From the NCBI RefSeq assembly GCF_005222785.1, contig NZ_STGH01000001.1, positions 1,302,001 through 1,366,000 on the forward strand: 64,000 bases of DNA, read 5' to 3'. A program made the translations under genes and the position numbers. Numbering within the stretch: position 1 is the first letter of the stretch; each line of letters begins with the position of its first letter. This document shows, piece by piece, positions 1 through 10,135 of this stretch. Below the pieces are notes generated by a model. It was not told the origin of the DNA. It made no database searches and was given only the letters and a program-made list of their open reading frames with translations. Source of the DNA: Rhodobacter sp. SY28-1 (lineage in GTDB: Bacteria; Pseudomonadota; Alphaproteobacteria; Rhodobacterales; Rhodobacteraceae).

Positions 1-914
1 TTCCAGTTCAGGCTGTGTCGGGTGATGACCGGCCCCGCGTGAATCGGTTCGGGCATCGGGTCGGCGGTCGAGAACGCCAGGAAGATGTCGCCCGAGGAAT
101 TGCCGCCCACGGTCCCCGACCGCCCGATCCCCAGGGCCGCCCGTTTTGCCAGGCCCCGGAGCAGCGCATCCGACAGAGGCGCGTCGGTCGCGAGGATCAC
201 GATGATCGACCCCCGTTCCGCGTCCTCAGGCACCGCCAGCGGCATCGCCCGGCCGACCGGCACGCCCAGAACGGTGAACCATTCGCGCCGCCCATAATTC
301 GCCTGCACCAGTGCCCCCACCGTGTAGACCTGCCCGCCCACCGTCACCCGGCGCGACGAGGTCCCCGTGCCGCCCTTGAAGCCATAGGCGATCATCCCGT
401 TCCCGCCGCCCGTGGATCCCTCGGCCACCGGCCCCGAGACCGCCGCATCCAGCGCCGCCACGGCATGTTCCGGCCGCACATGTAGCGCGTTGATGTCGTT
501 CAGCGTGCCGTCATAGGTTTCGGCCACGATGGGCATGGCCCAGGCATGTTCCTCGCGGAAATGGGTATCATAGTGGCGGATCATCCACTCGGTCGCGCCA
601 TGGTGGCAGGCGCCGATGCCGTGGGTGTTGGTGACCAGGATCGGCCCCAGGAAATAGCCCGCGTCGTTCACCCAGTGCGTCCCCGTCATCTCGCCGTTGC
701 CGTTCAGCGCATGGACCCCCGCCCAGACCGGCATCGGGCGGCCCTTGTCGGGCCGGGGCCGGATCGCCGTGACCCCCGTCCGCATCGCGCGTGCCGGGTC
801 GGTCAGGGTGGTGAAGCCCACCGACACGCCCGCGACATCGGTGATCGCGTTCCAGGGTCCGGGAGTGCCGGGGAAAGGCAGGCCAAGCTCGCGGGTGCGG
901 GGTTTCAGGGACAT
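1..914 (-). CDS. P1 family peptidase (DmpA/L-aminopeptidase-D-esterase type), 3' end cut by the window edge
   Basis: The frame stays open from an ATG at 914 to the left edge, giving at least 304 residues of a family usually about 350-370 long, so the C-terminus is missing. The N-terminal region reads GPWNAITDVAGVSVG, as in DmpA-type Ntn-hydrolases. The autoprocessing region is visible as TGGGNGMIAYGFKGGTGTSSR (about 168-188, quoted in parts: TGGGNGMIAY, FKGGTGTSSR), whose serine near 186 aligns with the self-cleavage nucleophile. Family members release N-terminal residues from peptides or amides after cleavage into alpha and beta chains. The physiological substrate cannot be told. The gene is divergent from the DUF1993 gene across 137 bases. 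Confidence 0.85.
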   Translation of the reverse strand, partial: MSLKPRTRELGLPFPGTPGPWNAITDVAGVSVGFTTLTDPARAMRTGVTAIRPRPDKGRPMPVWAGVHALNGNGEMTGTHWVNDAGYFLGPILVTNTHGIGACHHGATEWMIRHYDTHFREEHAWAMPIVAETYDGTLNDINALHVRPEHAVAALDAAVSGPVAEGSTGGGNGMIAYGFKGGTGTSSRRVTVGGQVYTVGALVQANYGRREWFTVLGVPVGRAMPLAVPEDAERGSIIVILATDAPLSDALLRGLAKRAALGIGRSGTVGGNSSGDIFLAFSTADPMPEPIHAGPVITRHSLNW

Positions 915-1051
915 CTCGACGGCCTTCCCGGTTGTGTCCCCGAAGCCTAGGCAGCGCCACCGTCCCGGCCAAGGGGGCGCACACGTTTCCCCCTTCACCT
1001 TCGCCCGCAAACCGGCCAACATCGCGCCATCCTGCACCATGAGGCCCCCCC

Positions 1052-1546
1052 ATGCATCGCCGTTCCGTTGCCGTCTTCGACCGGTTCCTCTCTGCCCTCG
1101 CCACCATCCTCGACAAGGCCGAGGCGCATTGCAGTGCGAAAAACATCAAGCCCGAGGTGATCCTTGCGGCCCGCCTCTTCCCCGACATGTTCTCCTTTAC
1201 TCGTCAGGTGCAACTGGCCTGTGACTTCGCTGCCCGCGGCACCGCCCGGCTGGCGGGGGTCGAGCCGAAGGGCTTCCCCGACACCGAGACGACCTTCGCC
1301 GAGCTGAAAGACCGCATCAGCGCCGCGCGGGGCTACATGGGCAGTTTCCAGGCCGCCGACTTCGCCCATGCCGACACGCGCGACGTCCATTTCAAGGCAG
1401 GCGGCCGCGACATGGTTCTGAAGGGGGACGAGTTCCTGTCCTTCTATTCGCTGCCGCAGTTCTTCTTCCACGTCACCACCGCCTACGACATCCTTCGCGC
1501 GAACGGGGTGGAACTGGGCAAGCGCGACTACATGGGCGCACCATGA
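1052..1546 (+). CDS. DUF1993 family protein
   Basis: This 164-residue protein matches the DUF1993 pattern: a compact helical protein with the conserved stretches IKPEVILAARLFPDM and FSLPQFFFHVTTAYDILR-like C-terminus (here SLPQFFFHVTTAYDILRANG). The family resembles DinB-like four-helix bundles but has no established activity. No signal peptide or membrane segment is seen. Its last codons overlap the start of the next gene (ATGA at 1543-1546), so the two are probably translationally coupled. Confidence 0.85.
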   Translation: MHRRSVAVFDRFLSALATILDKAEAHCSAKNIKPEVILAARLFPDMFSFTRQVQLACDFAARGTARLAGVEPKGFPDTETTFAELKDRISAARGYMGSFQAADFAHADTRDVHFKAGGRDMVLKGDEFLSFYSLPQFFFHVTTAYDILRANGVELGKRDYMGAP

Positions 1547-2097
1547 GCCGCGCGGTTCTGGTCATCGACATGCAGGAAGGCATGGCTGACCGCATCCGCG
1601 CGGGCCGACCGACCGCGACCTCGGACGCGCCCGACCGCATTGCAGCCCTGCTGTCGGATGCCCGGACCACCGGCACGCCGGTCCTGCATGTCCTGCACGA
1701 CGACCCCAACCCGGCCTCGCCCTTCCGCAAGGGGGAGCCGGGGGCCGAGCCGATGCCCTGCGCGGTGCCCCGGACTGGCGAGACGGTGTTCTGGAAACAC
1801 GGCTCCTCGGCCTTCCACGGCACCGGCCTTGACGCCTATCTCAAGTCGCAGGGCATCACCGATCTTGTCATCGCCGGGGCGGTTGCCGCCTTCTGCGTCA
1901 CCTCGACCGTGCGGCAGGCCTCGGACCTTGGCTACAAGGTGCTGTTGCCGCAGGACGCGCTCCTTGGCTTCGACCTGCCCGCACATGACGGGGGCCAGAT
2001 CGACGCGGAAACGGTCTTCCGCGTGACCCTGTCCCTGCTGGGCGCGGATTTCGCCACGCTGACGACGGTCGCGGACCTCGTCCCTCAGGCGGCTTGA
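1543..2097 (+). CDS. Isochorismatase-family cysteine hydrolase
   Basis: The 184-residue protein has the cysteine-hydrolase triad of the isochorismatase superfamily: Asp9 in VLVIDMQ, Lys85 in VFWKHGSSAF and Cys118 in GAVAAFCVTSTVRQA. Length is normal for the family, which hydrolyses amides or vinyl ethers (nicotinamide, isochorismate, ureas). The substrate cannot be predicted. It overlaps the DUF1993 gene by four bases at its start. Its 3' end overlaps the convergent MFS gene by 13 bases (2085-2097). Confidence 0.88.
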   Translation: MSRAVLVIDMQEGMADRIRAGRPTATSDAPDRIAALLSDARTTGTPVLHVLHDDPNPASPFRKGEPGAEPMPCAVPRTGETVFWKHGSSAFHGTGLDAYLKSQGITDLVIAGAVAAFCVTSTVRQASDLGYKVLLPQDALLGFDLPAHDGGQIDAETVFRVTLSLLGADFATLTTVADLVPQAA

Positions 2098-3299
2098 GCG
2101 CCCGTCGGCGCCGTCACCTTTGCCCGCCCATCCGCGTCCGCCGCGCGGGCAGCCAGCATGGCGACCAGGACCAGCACCAGCGACAGCCCGGCATAGGTCG
2201 GGCGGAAGCCCAGGTGCTCGGCGACAAAGCCAATGCTCGACGGGGCAACCAGGATGCCGCAATAGCCCACCATCGTCACGATCGAGATCGCATTGGCCGA
2301 AGGAAGGCGCGGGTGGTTCCCGGCGGCCGAGAACAGGATCGGCACCATGTTCGCGATTCCAAGGCCGGCGACGAAGAAGCTGACGATCACCATCCAGTCC
2401 GCCGTCGCCACCGCCCCGCCCATCATGCCCGCCGCGCCCAGCCAGCCGGAAATCCGCAGCGTCCGCACGGCCCCAAGCCGGTTGCGCACCGTATCCCCCA
2501 GGAACCGCATCAGCGCCATCGCACCGGCGAAGAAGGCAAAGCCCAGGCCCGAGACGAAGACATCGGACCCCAGTTCCTTCTGCATGTAGATCGCCGCCCA
2601 ATCCAGCACCGCGCCTTCCGGCACCATCGAGGCCAGCGCGAGGAACCCCAGAAGCCAGACGTGGAAATCCTTCGGAAACAGCTTGGTCTTCGGGGCAGGG
2701 GCCGCCTCGGCCACCGCTGCGACCGGGACATCGGGCAAGAGGAACGGCATCGCCGCCAGAACGATTGCGGCCACCACCCCGGCGGTCAGCAGCGACTGCA
2801 CTTCGGACCCCCAATGCGCGATGACCCAGGCCCCGGCCGACCCGCCGATGAAGCCGCCAAGACTCCAGAACCCGTGGCTGGAGGACATGATCGCCTTGTC
2901 CAGCCGCCGCTCGATCACCACGGCCTGGGAATTCATCGCGACGTCCATGCAGCCCGCCATCGCCCCGAAGACCGCCATGAACAGCGCCAGAAGCCAGAGG
3001 TTGGGCGAGAAGACCACCATCGGCAGCACCGGGATCAGCGCCAGCGAGAACAGCGACAGCACTCGCCGCCCACCGTAGACGCTGATCAGCCGTCCGGCGA
3101 ACAGCATGGCCGAGATTGCCCCAAGCCCAAGCACCAGGATCAAGAGGCCCAGCACCGATTCCGTGACGTCGTGGCGCGGCATGAGCAGCGGGATCTGCGG
3201 GGCCCAGGCCCCCATGACAAAGCCGTTGGCCAGGAACATGGCCGCCACCGCCCACCGCGCGCGCCGCGCTTGAACATCCACCTGCATCTTCTGCCTCAC
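2085..3299 (-). CDS. MFS transporter
   Basis: A 404-residue protein with about twelve hydrophobic segments, starting with MFLANGFVMGAWAPQIPLLM and including an MFS signature-like loop (AGRLISVYGGRRVLSL) between helices 2 and 3. It resembles the YbjJ-like branch of the major facilitator superfamily. The cargo cannot be inferred. It is convergent with the cysteine hydrolase, with a 13-base overlap, and divergent from the BchE-type gene across about 170 bases. Confidence 0.88.
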   Translation of the reverse strand: MRQKMQVDVQARRARWAVAAMFLANGFVMGAWAPQIPLLMPRHDVTESVLGLLILVLGLGAISAMLFAGRLISVYGGRRVLSLFSLALIPVLPMVVFSPNLWLLALFMAVFGAMAGCMDVAMNSQAVVIERRLDKAIMSSSHGFWSLGGFIGGSAGAWVIAHWGSEVQSLLTAGVVAAIVLAAMPFLLPDVPVAAVAEAAPAPKTKLFPKDFHVWLLGFLALASMVPEGAVLDWAAIYMQKELGSDVFVSGLGFAFFAGAMALMRFLGDTVRNRLGAVRTLRISGWLGAAGMMGGAVATADWMVIVSFFVAGLGIANMVPILFSAAGNHPRLPSANAISIVTMVGYCGILVAPSSIGFVAEHLGFRPTYAGLSLVLVLVAMLAARAADADGRAKVTAPTGAQAA

Positions 3300-3468
3300 G
3301 ATTGTTAGCGCATGTCATATTCCCCTTGCGACGCAGGGGAAAGGGGCGGGCGATCAATCCGTGTTGCAAGGTTGTAAGGAATTCCGACCCGCGCAGTCGG
3401 GATTGCCGCAGGTGCAAGCTCCCCTTCGCCGTGCTTCCCTTGCGCCTGCAACAGCCCAGGTCCCGCCC

Positions 3469-5010
3469 ATGTCGCGCATCGCCCTTCTGAACCCGCCGCA
3501 CCGGTCCATCGGCAGCCGTGTCCCGGGGGAACTTCTGCCGCCCTTGGGTCTTCTGCAGATCGGCGGGCCGCTGATCGACGCCGGGCACCAGGTCCGCCTT
3601 ATCAACGCCGACCTCGCCCCGATGCGTCTGCCTGCGATCCTTGACGCGCTGGCCGCCGACCCACCCGACATCCTGATGCTCGGCCATTCCGGCTCGACCT
3701 CGGCGCATCCGACCTGCCTTGCCATCACCGCCGCCGTCCGCGCGGCCTTGCCTGCGGTGACCATCGTCTACGGCGGAGTCTATCCCAGCTACCATTGGCA
3801 GGACATCCTGTCCGAGGCCCCGCAGATCGACGTCATCGTCCGGGGTGAGGGCGAGGTCACAGTGGTTGCCCTGGCCGCCGCCCTCGCCACCGGGTCGCCG
3901 CTGGGCACAATCACCGGCCTCGCCTTTCGCAAGGACGGCCAGCCTTTCGCCACCCCGCCCGCGCCGATGATCCGCGATCTCGACCAGCACCGCACGGGGT
4001 GGGAACTGATCGACTTCGCTGCCCATTCCTACTGGGGCGGGTTGCGGTCGGTGGTGATGCAGTTCTCGCGCGGCTGCCCGCACCCCTGCACCTATTGCGG
4101 CCAGCGCGGCTTCTGGACCCAGTGGCGGCACCGCGACCCGGTGGCCTTTGCGAAGGAGATCGCCCGGCTGCACCGCGACCACGGCGTGCAACTGGTCAAC
4201 CTCGCCGACGAAAACCCGACCTCGTCCCGCAAGGCGTGGGAGGCTTTCCTGCACGCGATGATCGCCGAAAACGTCCCCGTCCTCATCATCGGCTCCACCC
4301 GGGCCGATGACATCGTCCGCGATGCCGACATCCTGCACCTCTACAAACGCGCGGGATGCCTGCGCTTCCTTCTGGGGCTGGAAGGCACCGATGAGGCGAC
4401 CTTGCAGACCGTGCGCAAGGGCGGGACCCGCGCCAAGGACCGGCAGGCGATCCAGCTACTCCGCCAGCACAAGATGATCGGTCTCTGCACCTTCGGCGTG
4501 GGGTTCGAGGAAGAGACGGATGCCGACTACTGGCGTCTCCTGCGCCACCTTCTGGCCTATGACCCCGATCAGGTGATGTCGGTCTTTGCCACCCCGCACC
4601 GCTGGACCCCCTTCCACGGCCAAAGCGCGCATCGCCGGGTGATCCGCACCGACCTGCGCTTCTGGGACTACAAGCATCAGGTGTTGGAGACCCCGCGCGT
4701 CCCGGCCTGGCGGGTGTTTCTCTGGGTCAAGCTGATCGAGGCCTGCCTGCAACTTCGGCCCAAGGCACTGTGGCGGGCCCTCATGCAACCCGACCCCACG
4801 CTCCGCCATGCCCAGCGCTGGTACAGCCGGATGGGTGCCCGGGTCTGGCTGCACGAAATCCGCGACGCGATCCTCAGCCGCACCCGCCCCGGCCCGACCG
4901 TGGGGGCCTTCTGGGGGCAGGACCAGCTGCCGGAACTGGCGCTTGACCGCCGCGCCCCACGCGACCAGATGCCCCGCCCCTCGCATGCAGCCCTTCCAGC
5001 CCGGCGATAG
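3469..5010 (+). CDS. bchE: BchE-type B12-binding radical SAM protein (anaerobic Mg-protoporphyrin IX monomethyl ester cyclase family)
   Basis: The 513-residue product has an N-terminal cobalamin-binding-like Rossmann domain (about 1-170, with LGHSGSTSAH and VRGEGE). A radical-SAM core follows, with the 4Fe-4S motif CPHPCTYCG (Cys203, Cys207, Cys210). The stretches NLADENPTSS, GSTRADDIVRDADILHLY and WDYKHQVLETP are, from memory, the diagnostic BchE body. In that family the enzyme forms the fifth (E) ring of bacteriochlorophyll without oxygen. The ATG at 3469 was preferred over an upstream in-frame start because it has AGG at -9 and begins the domain cleanly. No other photosynthesis gene is in the window, so it may be a paralogue with another substrate; the symbol is therefore provisional. 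Confidence 0.72.
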   Translation: MSRIALLNPPHRSIGSRVPGELLPPLGLLQIGGPLIDAGHQVRLINADLAPMRLPAILDALAADPPDILMLGHSGSTSAHPTCLAITAAVRAALPAVTIVYGGVYPSYHWQDILSEAPQIDVIVRGEGEVTVVALAAALATGSPLGTITGLAFRKDGQPFATPPAPMIRDLDQHRTGWELIDFAAHSYWGGLRSVVMQFSRGCPHPCTYCGQRGFWTQWRHRDPVAFAKEIARLHRDHGVQLVNLADENPTSSRKAWEAFLHAMIAENVPVLIIGSTRADDIVRDADILHLYKRAGCLRFLLGLEGTDEATLQTVRKGGTRAKDRQAIQLLRQHKMIGLCTFGVGFEEETDADYWRLLRHLLAYDPDQVMSVFATPHRWTPFHGQSAHRRVIRTDLRFWDYKHQVLETPRVPAWRVFLWVKLIEACLQLRPKALWRALMQPDPTLRHAQRWYSRMGARVWLHEIRDAILSRTRPGPTVGAFWGQDQLPELALDRRAPRDQMPRPSHAALPARR

Positions 5011-5145
5011 CGCGTCCGCTTTGACCTCTCGCCGACCGATGCGCTTCGCCCCGTCGATCCGAGCGGACTTCGGCGGCGGCGTCCTCGGGCGCCTGAAGCG
5101 CATCCGGGCGACGTGGACCGGGGCTGACGCCCACAATGATCCTGC

Positions 5146-7554
5146 TCAGGTCCCACGCGGCTTCGCGCGCAGGGTCGGCTCGGCCTGCATCGGGTCCTCG
5201 GGCCAGGGATGGCGCGGGTAGGCCCCCCGCATGTCCTTCCGCACGTCGGCATAAGAGGTCGCCCAGAACCGTGGCAGGTCGGTCGTCACCTGCACCGGCC
5301 GCTGCGCCGGGGACAAAAGCGTGACCCGCACCGGCATCCGCGCCGCGCCCACGACCGGATGCACCGTCACCCCGAACATCTCCTGCAGCCGCACCTCGAT
5401 CGCCGGGACCTCGCCGTCATAGTCGATCGGGATCTTCCGGCCCAATGGCGTCTCGAAGCTGCCCGGCACCAGCCGGTCCATCTCGGCCAGCCGGTCCCAG
5501 CCGATCAGCCCTTGCAGCGCCGTCACCAGATCGAACCCCCGGATGTCCGCTTCGGTCTTCACGCCAGAAAGATGCGGCAACAGCCACTCCTCGGCACTGG
5601 CCAGAAGCTCCACATCATCCACCCCCGGCCAGCCTTCGCCCCGCGCCAGACGCGCCCGCGCCCGCAGCCGCCGCGCCGCAGGCGACCAGGGCAGTCCCAG
5701 AAGCCGCACCCCCTCCAGTGCCGCCCTTGCGACAGCCTCCGGGGCCGCTTCCCAATGCCGATCATCCAGCAATAGCGCCCCCAGCCGCTCTTGCCGGCGC
5801 GAGACGACCCGGCCCTCGCGCCGGGACCATTCGCAGACCTCGACCCATTGGATACGGTCCGCGTAAAGCCCCCGCACCTCCGCCTCGGAAATCGCCACCG
5901 CCTGCCGCACCAAAGCCTCGCGCGCGTCGCCGTCGAGGTCCGTCGCCACGATCAGCCGCGCCCCCGACAGTGCCAGCCCCGGAGCAATCGCCGCCCCCTT
6001 GCCGCCAGACAGAACCCAGCGCGGCGCCTCGCCCTTCCGCCGCAGCCCGATCCGGTCCGGATAGGCCAACGCTGCCATTTCGGCCAGCGACAACCCCGCC
6101 CGTTCTCCCTTCGGCGCCGCCGCCTCCAGCCGCTTCGCTTCGGCCCGCACTCGTTCCACTACACCCCGGTCCGCCTCCGGCCCCGGTCGCTGGATCGCTT
6201 GCATCCGCAAAGCCAGATCCGGCCCCGCCCCGCGCAGCGGGTCCCGTTCTGCCAAAAGTGCGGCCAAGGTCGCCGCCCCCGGCCCGGCGACCGCCAGCAT
6301 GTGACCCAGACGCGGATGCAAGGGCAGCCCCGCCAGCACCCGGCCATGCGCGGTGACATGCCCCCGCGCGTCCAGCGCGCCCAACCCCACAAGCAGGCTG
6401 CGCGCCTCGGCCAGCGGTCCTGCGGGCGGCTGCGTCAGGAACGGCAGCTCCGCGCCGCCCCACAGCGCCAGTTCCAGCGCCAGCCCCGTCAGGTCCGCCA
6501 CCTCGATCTCGGCGGGCGGGTAGGGGGCAAGGCCGCCTTCCTCGCCCTTCGTCCACAGCCGGTAGCAGACCCCTTCCGCGACCCGCCCCGCCCGGCCCCG
6601 CCGCTGTTCCGCCTCTGCCTTCGTCACCCGTTCCGTCACCAGCCGCGACATTCCCGAATTCGGATCGAACCGCGCCCGACGTGACCGGCCCGCATCCACC
6701 ACCACCCGGATGTCCGGCAAGGTCAGCGAGGTCTCCGCAATCGAAGTCGCCAACACCACCTTCCGCCCCTCCACCGGGGCCAGCGCCGCCCGCTGCGCCG
6801 CAAAATCCATCGCCCCGAACAGGGGCCGCACCGCCACCCCCGGCAGATCGCGCAAGAGAGCCTCCACCCGCCGGATTTCTCCTTCACCGGGCAGGAAGAC
6901 CAGCATCCCGCCGTCAGTCTCCTCCAGCGCCGCCTTCACTGCCCCCGCGACCACTGCCTCCAGCCGCATCGAGGCATCCGGCGGCTTCGGCAACCACCGC
7001 GTCTCCACCGGATAGGCGCGACCCTCCGAGGTCACCACCGGAGCATCGCCCATCAGTGCCGCCACCGGCCCCGCATCCAATGTCGCCGACATGACCAGAA
7101 GCTTCAGGTCCTCACGCAGGGCCCCCCGCACCTCCAGACACAGCGCCAAGCCAAGGTCGGCATTCAGGCTGCGCTCGTGGAATTCGTCGAAGATCACCAG
7201 CCCGACACCCGAAAGCTCCGGGTCCGACTGGATCATCCGCGTCAGGATGCCCTCGGTCACCACCTCGATCCGCGTGGCCGACGAGACCTTGGCCTCCCCC
7301 CGGATGCGATATCCAACGGTGCGACCTACGGCTTCGCCCAGCGTCTCCGCCATCCGCTCGGCCGAGGCGCGGGCGGCCAGCCTGCGCGGCTCCAGCATCA
7401 GGATGCGGCCCTCGACCATTCCCCGCGCCAGCAGGTCCAACGGCACCAGCGTCGTCTTCCCCGCCCCGGGCGGCGCCTGCAACACCGCCACCCCGCGCGC
7501 GGACAGCGCTGCGGCAAGCTCGTGCAGGACATGGGAGACGGGCAGTTCGATCAT
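5146..7554 (-). CDS. hrpB: ATP-dependent helicase HrpB
   Basis: This 802-residue DEAH/DEAx-type helicase carries Walker A PPGAGKT (about 28-34), Walker B DEFH (123-126) and motif III SAT (156-158). HA2/OB-like and HrpB-specific C-terminal regions end in [20 protein letters not shown]. Size and order fit HrpB (about 800-820 residues), an RNA-helicase homologue of uncertain role. The start at 7554 (MIELPVSH) was chosen over an upstream ATG because it matches the family N-terminus. It is divergent from meaB across 110 bases. Confidence 0.93.
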   Translation of the reverse strand: MIELPVSHVLHELAAALSARGVAVLQAPPGAGKTTLVPLDLLARGMVEGRILMLEPRRLAARASAERMAETLGEAVGRTVGYRIRGEAKVSSATRIEVVTEGILTRMIQSDPELSGVGLVIFDEFHERSLNADLGLALCLEVRGALREDLKLLVMSATLDAGPVAALMGDAPVVTSEGRAYPVETRWLPKPPDASMRLEAVVAGAVKAALEETDGGMLVFLPGEGEIRRVEALLRDLPGVAVRPLFGAMDFAAQRAALAPVEGRKVVLATSIAETSLTLPDIRVVVDAGRSRRARFDPNSGMSRLVTERVTKAEAEQRRGRAGRVAEGVCYRLWTKGEEGGLAPYPPAEIEVADLTGLALELALWGGAELPFLTQPPAGPLAEARSLLVGLGALDARGHVTAHGRVLAGLPLHPRLGHMLAVAGPGAATLAALLAERDPLRGAGPDLALRMQAIQRPGPEADRGVVERVRAEAKRLEAAAPKGERAGLSLAEMAALAYPDRIGLRRKGEAPRWVLSGGKGAAIAPGLALSGARLIVATDLDGDAREALVRQAVAISEAEVRGLYADRIQWVEVCEWSRREGRVVSRRQERLGALLLDDRHWEAAPEAVARAALEGVRLLGLPWSPAARRLRARARLARGEGWPGVDDVELLASAEEWLLPHLSGVKTEADIRGFDLVTALQGLIGWDRLAEMDRLVPGSFETPLGRKIPIDYDGEVPAIEVRLQEMFGVTVHPVVGAARMPVRVTLLSPAQRPVQVTTDLPRFWATSYADVRKDMRGAYPRHPWPEDPMQAEPTLRAKPRGT

Positions 7555-7664
7555 GCCCCGCTTATCGCGCGCAGCCGCCGCCTCCGGAAGCCCCAAGAAG
7601 TTTCGCCGAAAAATCTTGGGCCCCGCCTCTCGCCAAGTCTGCCCCGATCCGGCACAACACCGGC

Positions 7665-8642
7665 ATGGACACCACCGAACGCGCCAAGCTGATCCGCCAG
7701 GGCGACCGCCGCGCGCTGGCCCGCGCCATCACGCTGGTCGAAAGCGCCCGTCCCGATCACCGGGCCGAGGCTCTGGCGCTGCTGACTGCGTTGCGCGACG
7801 GACCTCAGGCCCTGCGCATCGGCCTGTCAGGCACGCCCGGCGTCGGCAAGTCCACCTTCATCGAGGCTTTTGGCCTGATGCTGACCGGGCAGGGGCTGAA
7901 GGTCGCCGTCCTTGCCGTCGACCCCTCCTCCGCCCGCTCCGGCGGCTCGATCCTTGGCGACAAGACGCGGATGGAACGGCTGTCGCGAGATCCGAACGCC
8001 TTCATCCGCCCTTCGCCCAGCCAGTCCCAGCTCGGCGGCGTCGCACGCCGCACCCGCGAGGCCGTGGCGCTCTGCGAAGCCGCAGGTTTCGACGTCGTCC
8101 TGATCGAAACCGTGGGCGTCGGCCAGTCCGAAACCGTGGTGGCGGAACTTTCCGACCTCTTCCTCCTCCTCCTCGCCCCCGCTGGCGGGGACGAGCTGCA
8201 AGGCGTGAAACGTGGCATCATGGAGATGGCCGACCTGATCCTGGTGAACAAGGCCGACGGCGACCTGAAACCCGCCGCGATGCGCACCGTGGCTGATTAC
8301 ACCGGGGCGCTCCACCTGCTGCGGAGACGCCCGCAGGACCCCAAGGGCTTTCCCAGGGCGCTCCCCGTTTCGGCGCTGGCCAATGAAGGCCTGACCCAGG
8401 CCTGGGCCGATATGCAGACCCTGATCGCCTGGCGCAAGGAACACGGCCACTGGGACCGCACCCGCGCTGCCCAGGCCCGCCACTGGTTCGAGGCCGAAGT
8501 CCGCGATGGCCTTCTGTCCGCGCTCACCCGCGAACCGCAGAAGGGCCTGATGACCAGCCTCGGCGACCGCGTCGCTGCCGGTGACCTTGCCCCCGAAGCT
8601 GCCGCCGCTGAAATGCTGCGCCTCCTCGGCCGCGCCGGGTGA
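7665..8642 (+). CDS. meaB: Methylmalonyl-CoA mutase-associated GTPase MeaB (ArgK family)
   Basis: The 325-residue protein has a P-loop GTPase core with Walker [10 protein letters not shown] (56-64), switch residues in [24 protein letters not shown], the ETVGVGQSE motif typical of MeaB, and the guanine-specificity motif NKAD. MeaB protects and loads the B12 enzyme methylmalonyl-CoA mutase. The mutase genes are not in the window. The next gene starts on a GTG that overlaps this stop codon (GTGA, 8639-8642), implying co-translation. Confidence 0.93.
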   Translation: MDTTERAKLIRQGDRRALARAITLVESARPDHRAEALALLTALRDGPQALRIGLSGTPGVGKSTFIEAFGLMLTGQGLKVAVLAVDPSSARSGGSILGDKTRMERLSRDPNAFIRPSPSQSQLGGVARRTREAVALCEAAGFDVVLIETVGVGQSETVVAELSDLFLLLLAPAGGDELQGVKRGIMEMADLILVNKADGDLKPAAMRTVADYTGALHLLRRRPQDPKGFPRALPVSALANEGLTQAWADMQTLIAWRKEHGHWDRTRAAQARHWFEAEVRDGLLSALTREPQKGLMTSLGDRVAAGDLAPEAAAAEMLRLLGRAG

Positions 8643-9436
8643 CCGAAGGCGAGTGCATCTTCGACGGTGACCTCCTCCGGGCCCGTCTCTGGCTGCCGGA
8701 CCGCCCCACCAGCGCGCTTTACGTCACCTTCCGACAATGGGACCCCGAGCCCGGCCAGTTCGACACCCGGGGGCCGGTCCAGCGCGCCCTGTCGGCGGGC
8801 CTTGCGCATCTGCACGTCCAGAGCCGCTGGAACGACTGGTTCCTGAACGCCGAAACCCCGGCGCTTGAGGCCGCCCTGAGGACGCTTCGCGCCCGCTTCC
8901 TGACCGCGCGCGCCCTCGGCTTTTCCATGGGCGGTTACGCCGCGCTGCGCTTCTCGAAATCCCTCCGCCTCAATCAGGTCCTCATTGTCTCGCCGCAGGT
9001 CTCGCTCCACCTGCCCGGGGAAGACCGCTACCCTCAGGCAGCCCGCTTCGACCCGGTGGCGGGCGACCTGTCAGCCCATGCCCGCCCGGACCTGACGGGC
9101 GTCATGGCCTTCGACCCGACCCACCGGCTCGACCGGCTGCATGCCGAGCGGATCATGGCCCTTCTGCCCGGCATCCAACCCGCCAGGCTATCCTTCGGCG
9201 GCCACCCCGGCACCGCGGCCATCGGCAAGGCAGGCGGCTTCCCCGCCTTGCAACGGCTCAGCCTGTCGTCGCGGCTTGCAGCAAGCGACGTGGTGCTCCT
9301 GCATCGCAGTCTGCGCCGCACCTCTGCCCACTACTGGAGCGAACGGGCAGACCGGCTTTTGCGATGCGGCCGCACGGCCCTTGCCGCCCAGGCCATGGAC
9401 CGGACCGAGGCGCTTGCCGATCCCGCGCAATGGTAG
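8639..9436 (+). CDS. Alpha/beta-hydrolase-like protein downstream of meaB
   Basis: This 265-residue protein uses a GTG start overlapping the meaB stop by four bases. A nucleophile-elbow motif [14 protein letters not shown] places a candidate serine at about residue 96, which suggests an alpha/beta-hydrolase fold. The C-terminal third ([23 protein letters not shown]) is not typical of esterases. No signal peptide is seen. I do not recognise a characterised relative. Its TAG stop (9434-9436) lies inside a REP-like palindrome, so the last residues and stop may be repeat-derived. Confidence 0.7.
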   Translation: MTEGECIFDGDLLRARLWLPDRPTSALYVTFRQWDPEPGQFDTRGPVQRALSAGLAHLHVQSRWNDWFLNAETPALEAALRTLRARFLTARALGFSMGGYAALRFSKSLRLNQVLIVSPQVSLHLPGEDRYPQAARFDPVAGDLSAHARPDLTGVMAFDPTHRLDRLHAERIMALLPGIQPARLSFGGHPGTAAIGKAGGFPALQRLSLSSRLAASDVVLLHRSLRRTSAHYWSERADRLLRCGRTALAAQAMDRTEALADPAQW

Positions 9437-9459
9437 GGTGGGCGATCCGCCCACCTTAC
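9433..9459 (+). repeat. REP-like palindrome (GTAGGGTGGGC family), copy 1
   Basis: An imperfect 27-base palindrome: GTAGGGTGGGC, loop GATCC, then GCCCACCTTAC reading outward with a shared C/G boundary. It differs from the reverse complement of the copy at 32094-32120 at a single loop base. Its TAG is the stop codon of the preceding gene. Confidence 0.85.
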
Positions 9460-9491
9460 CTTGCCGTGTGGCGACCCCCGCCCGTCGGTGC

Positions 9492-9520
9492 TTGACGCCG
9501 CCGGGGATTCCCCTTACACG
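9492..9520 (+). promoter_or_regulatory. Probable sigma70-type promoter of rpmB
   Basis: TTGACG (9492-9497), a 17-base spacer and TACACG (9515-9520) lie about 70 bases upstream of rpmB. The -35 element and spacing are good; the -10 is weak, as is common in high-GC alphaproteobacteria. Confidence 0.5.
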
Positions 9521-9590
9521 CCCCCAATCGAATTCGAGGGCTGGGATTCCCCGCCTTCCCCCGCTTTTGACGAATCGAAGGAACACCGCA

Positions 9591-9878
9591 ATGTCGCGCG
9601 TCTGCGAACTCACCGGCAAGGGGCCGATGTCTGGCAACAACATCAGCCACGCCAACAACAAGACCCGTCGCCGGTTCCTCCCGAACCTGAACGAGGTCAC
9701 GCTGATCTCCGACGTGCTCGGCCAGTCGTTCAAGCTGCGCGTCACCGCTGCGGCCCTGCGCTCGGTCGACCACCGTGGCGGGCTTGACGCCTATCTGGCC
9801 AAGGCCAAGGACGACGAACTGTCGGCCGCCGCGCTGAAGATCAAGAAGGACATCGCCAAGGCCCAGGCTGCCGCCTGA
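9591..9878 (+). CDS. rpmB: 50S ribosomal protein L28
   Basis: The 95-residue protein begins [17 protein letters not shown] and continues [16 protein letters not shown], the L28 signature. A SAM-like start region with AAGGA lies about 10 bases before the ATG. It is a monocistronic gene with a candidate promoter at 9492-9520 and a strong terminator at 9897-9935. It forms part of the large ribosomal subunit near the exit of the tRNA site. Confidence 0.97.
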   Translation: MSRVCELTGKGPMSGNNISHANNKTRRRFLPNLNEVTLISDVLGQSFKLRVTAAALRSVDHRGGLDAYLAKAKDDELSAAALKIKKDIAKAQAAA

Positions 9879-9896
9879 TCCTTCGCGATTGCCGTG

Positions 9897-9935
9897 AAAA
9901 GGCCCCGCCTTCGGTTTGAAGGCGGGGCCTTTCTC
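9897..9935 (+). terminator. Rho-independent terminator of rpmB
   Basis: A near-perfect hairpin with arms AAAGGCCCCGCCTT and AAGGCGGGGCCTTT separated by a short CGGTTTG-containing loop, followed by TCTCGTT. It begins about 20 bases after the rpmB stop. Confidence 0.9.
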
Positions 9936-10001
9936 GTTATCGTTCTGCAACACGACCGGAGTTTTCGAAAAGTCCGGACTGGAGCCTTAACAAGCTCGGG
10001 T

Positions 10002-10023
10002 GCGCGTTCTTCGAAGAACGCGC
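10002..10023. repeat. Perfect 22-base palindrome centred on TTCGAA
   Basis: Arms GCGCGTTCTTC and GAAGAACGCGC meet without a spacer. The TTCGAA centre is shared with the double palindrome at 60686-60729 and with a weaker GTTTTCGAAAA at 9961, suggesting one family of intergenic hairpins. Confidence 0.7.
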
Positions 10024-10098
10024 GGTGCCGAACGATCCAAATGTCACTGACGACGCTCTTGTCTGCGAACTGTCCCGCCGTGCAGACTCAGCATCCGG

Positions 10099-10125
10099 GT
10101 AGGGTGGGCGACCCGCCCACCGCCC
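10099..10125 (+). repeat. REP-like palindrome (GTAGGGTGGGC family), copy 2
   Basis: GTAGGGTGGGC, loop GACCC, GCCCACC followed by GCCC. It lies between the rpmB terminator and the 3' end of the convergent small secreted-protein gene, 11 bases from that gene's stop. Confidence 0.8.
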
Positions 10126-10135
10126 GGTCAGGGGA

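Noticed and set aside
1528-4338. A 936-codon minus-strand open frame across the cysteine hydrolase, MFS and BchE-type genes
   Set aside because: It is an artefact of high GC: the three genes on other frames have clear domain signatures, and this frame has none.
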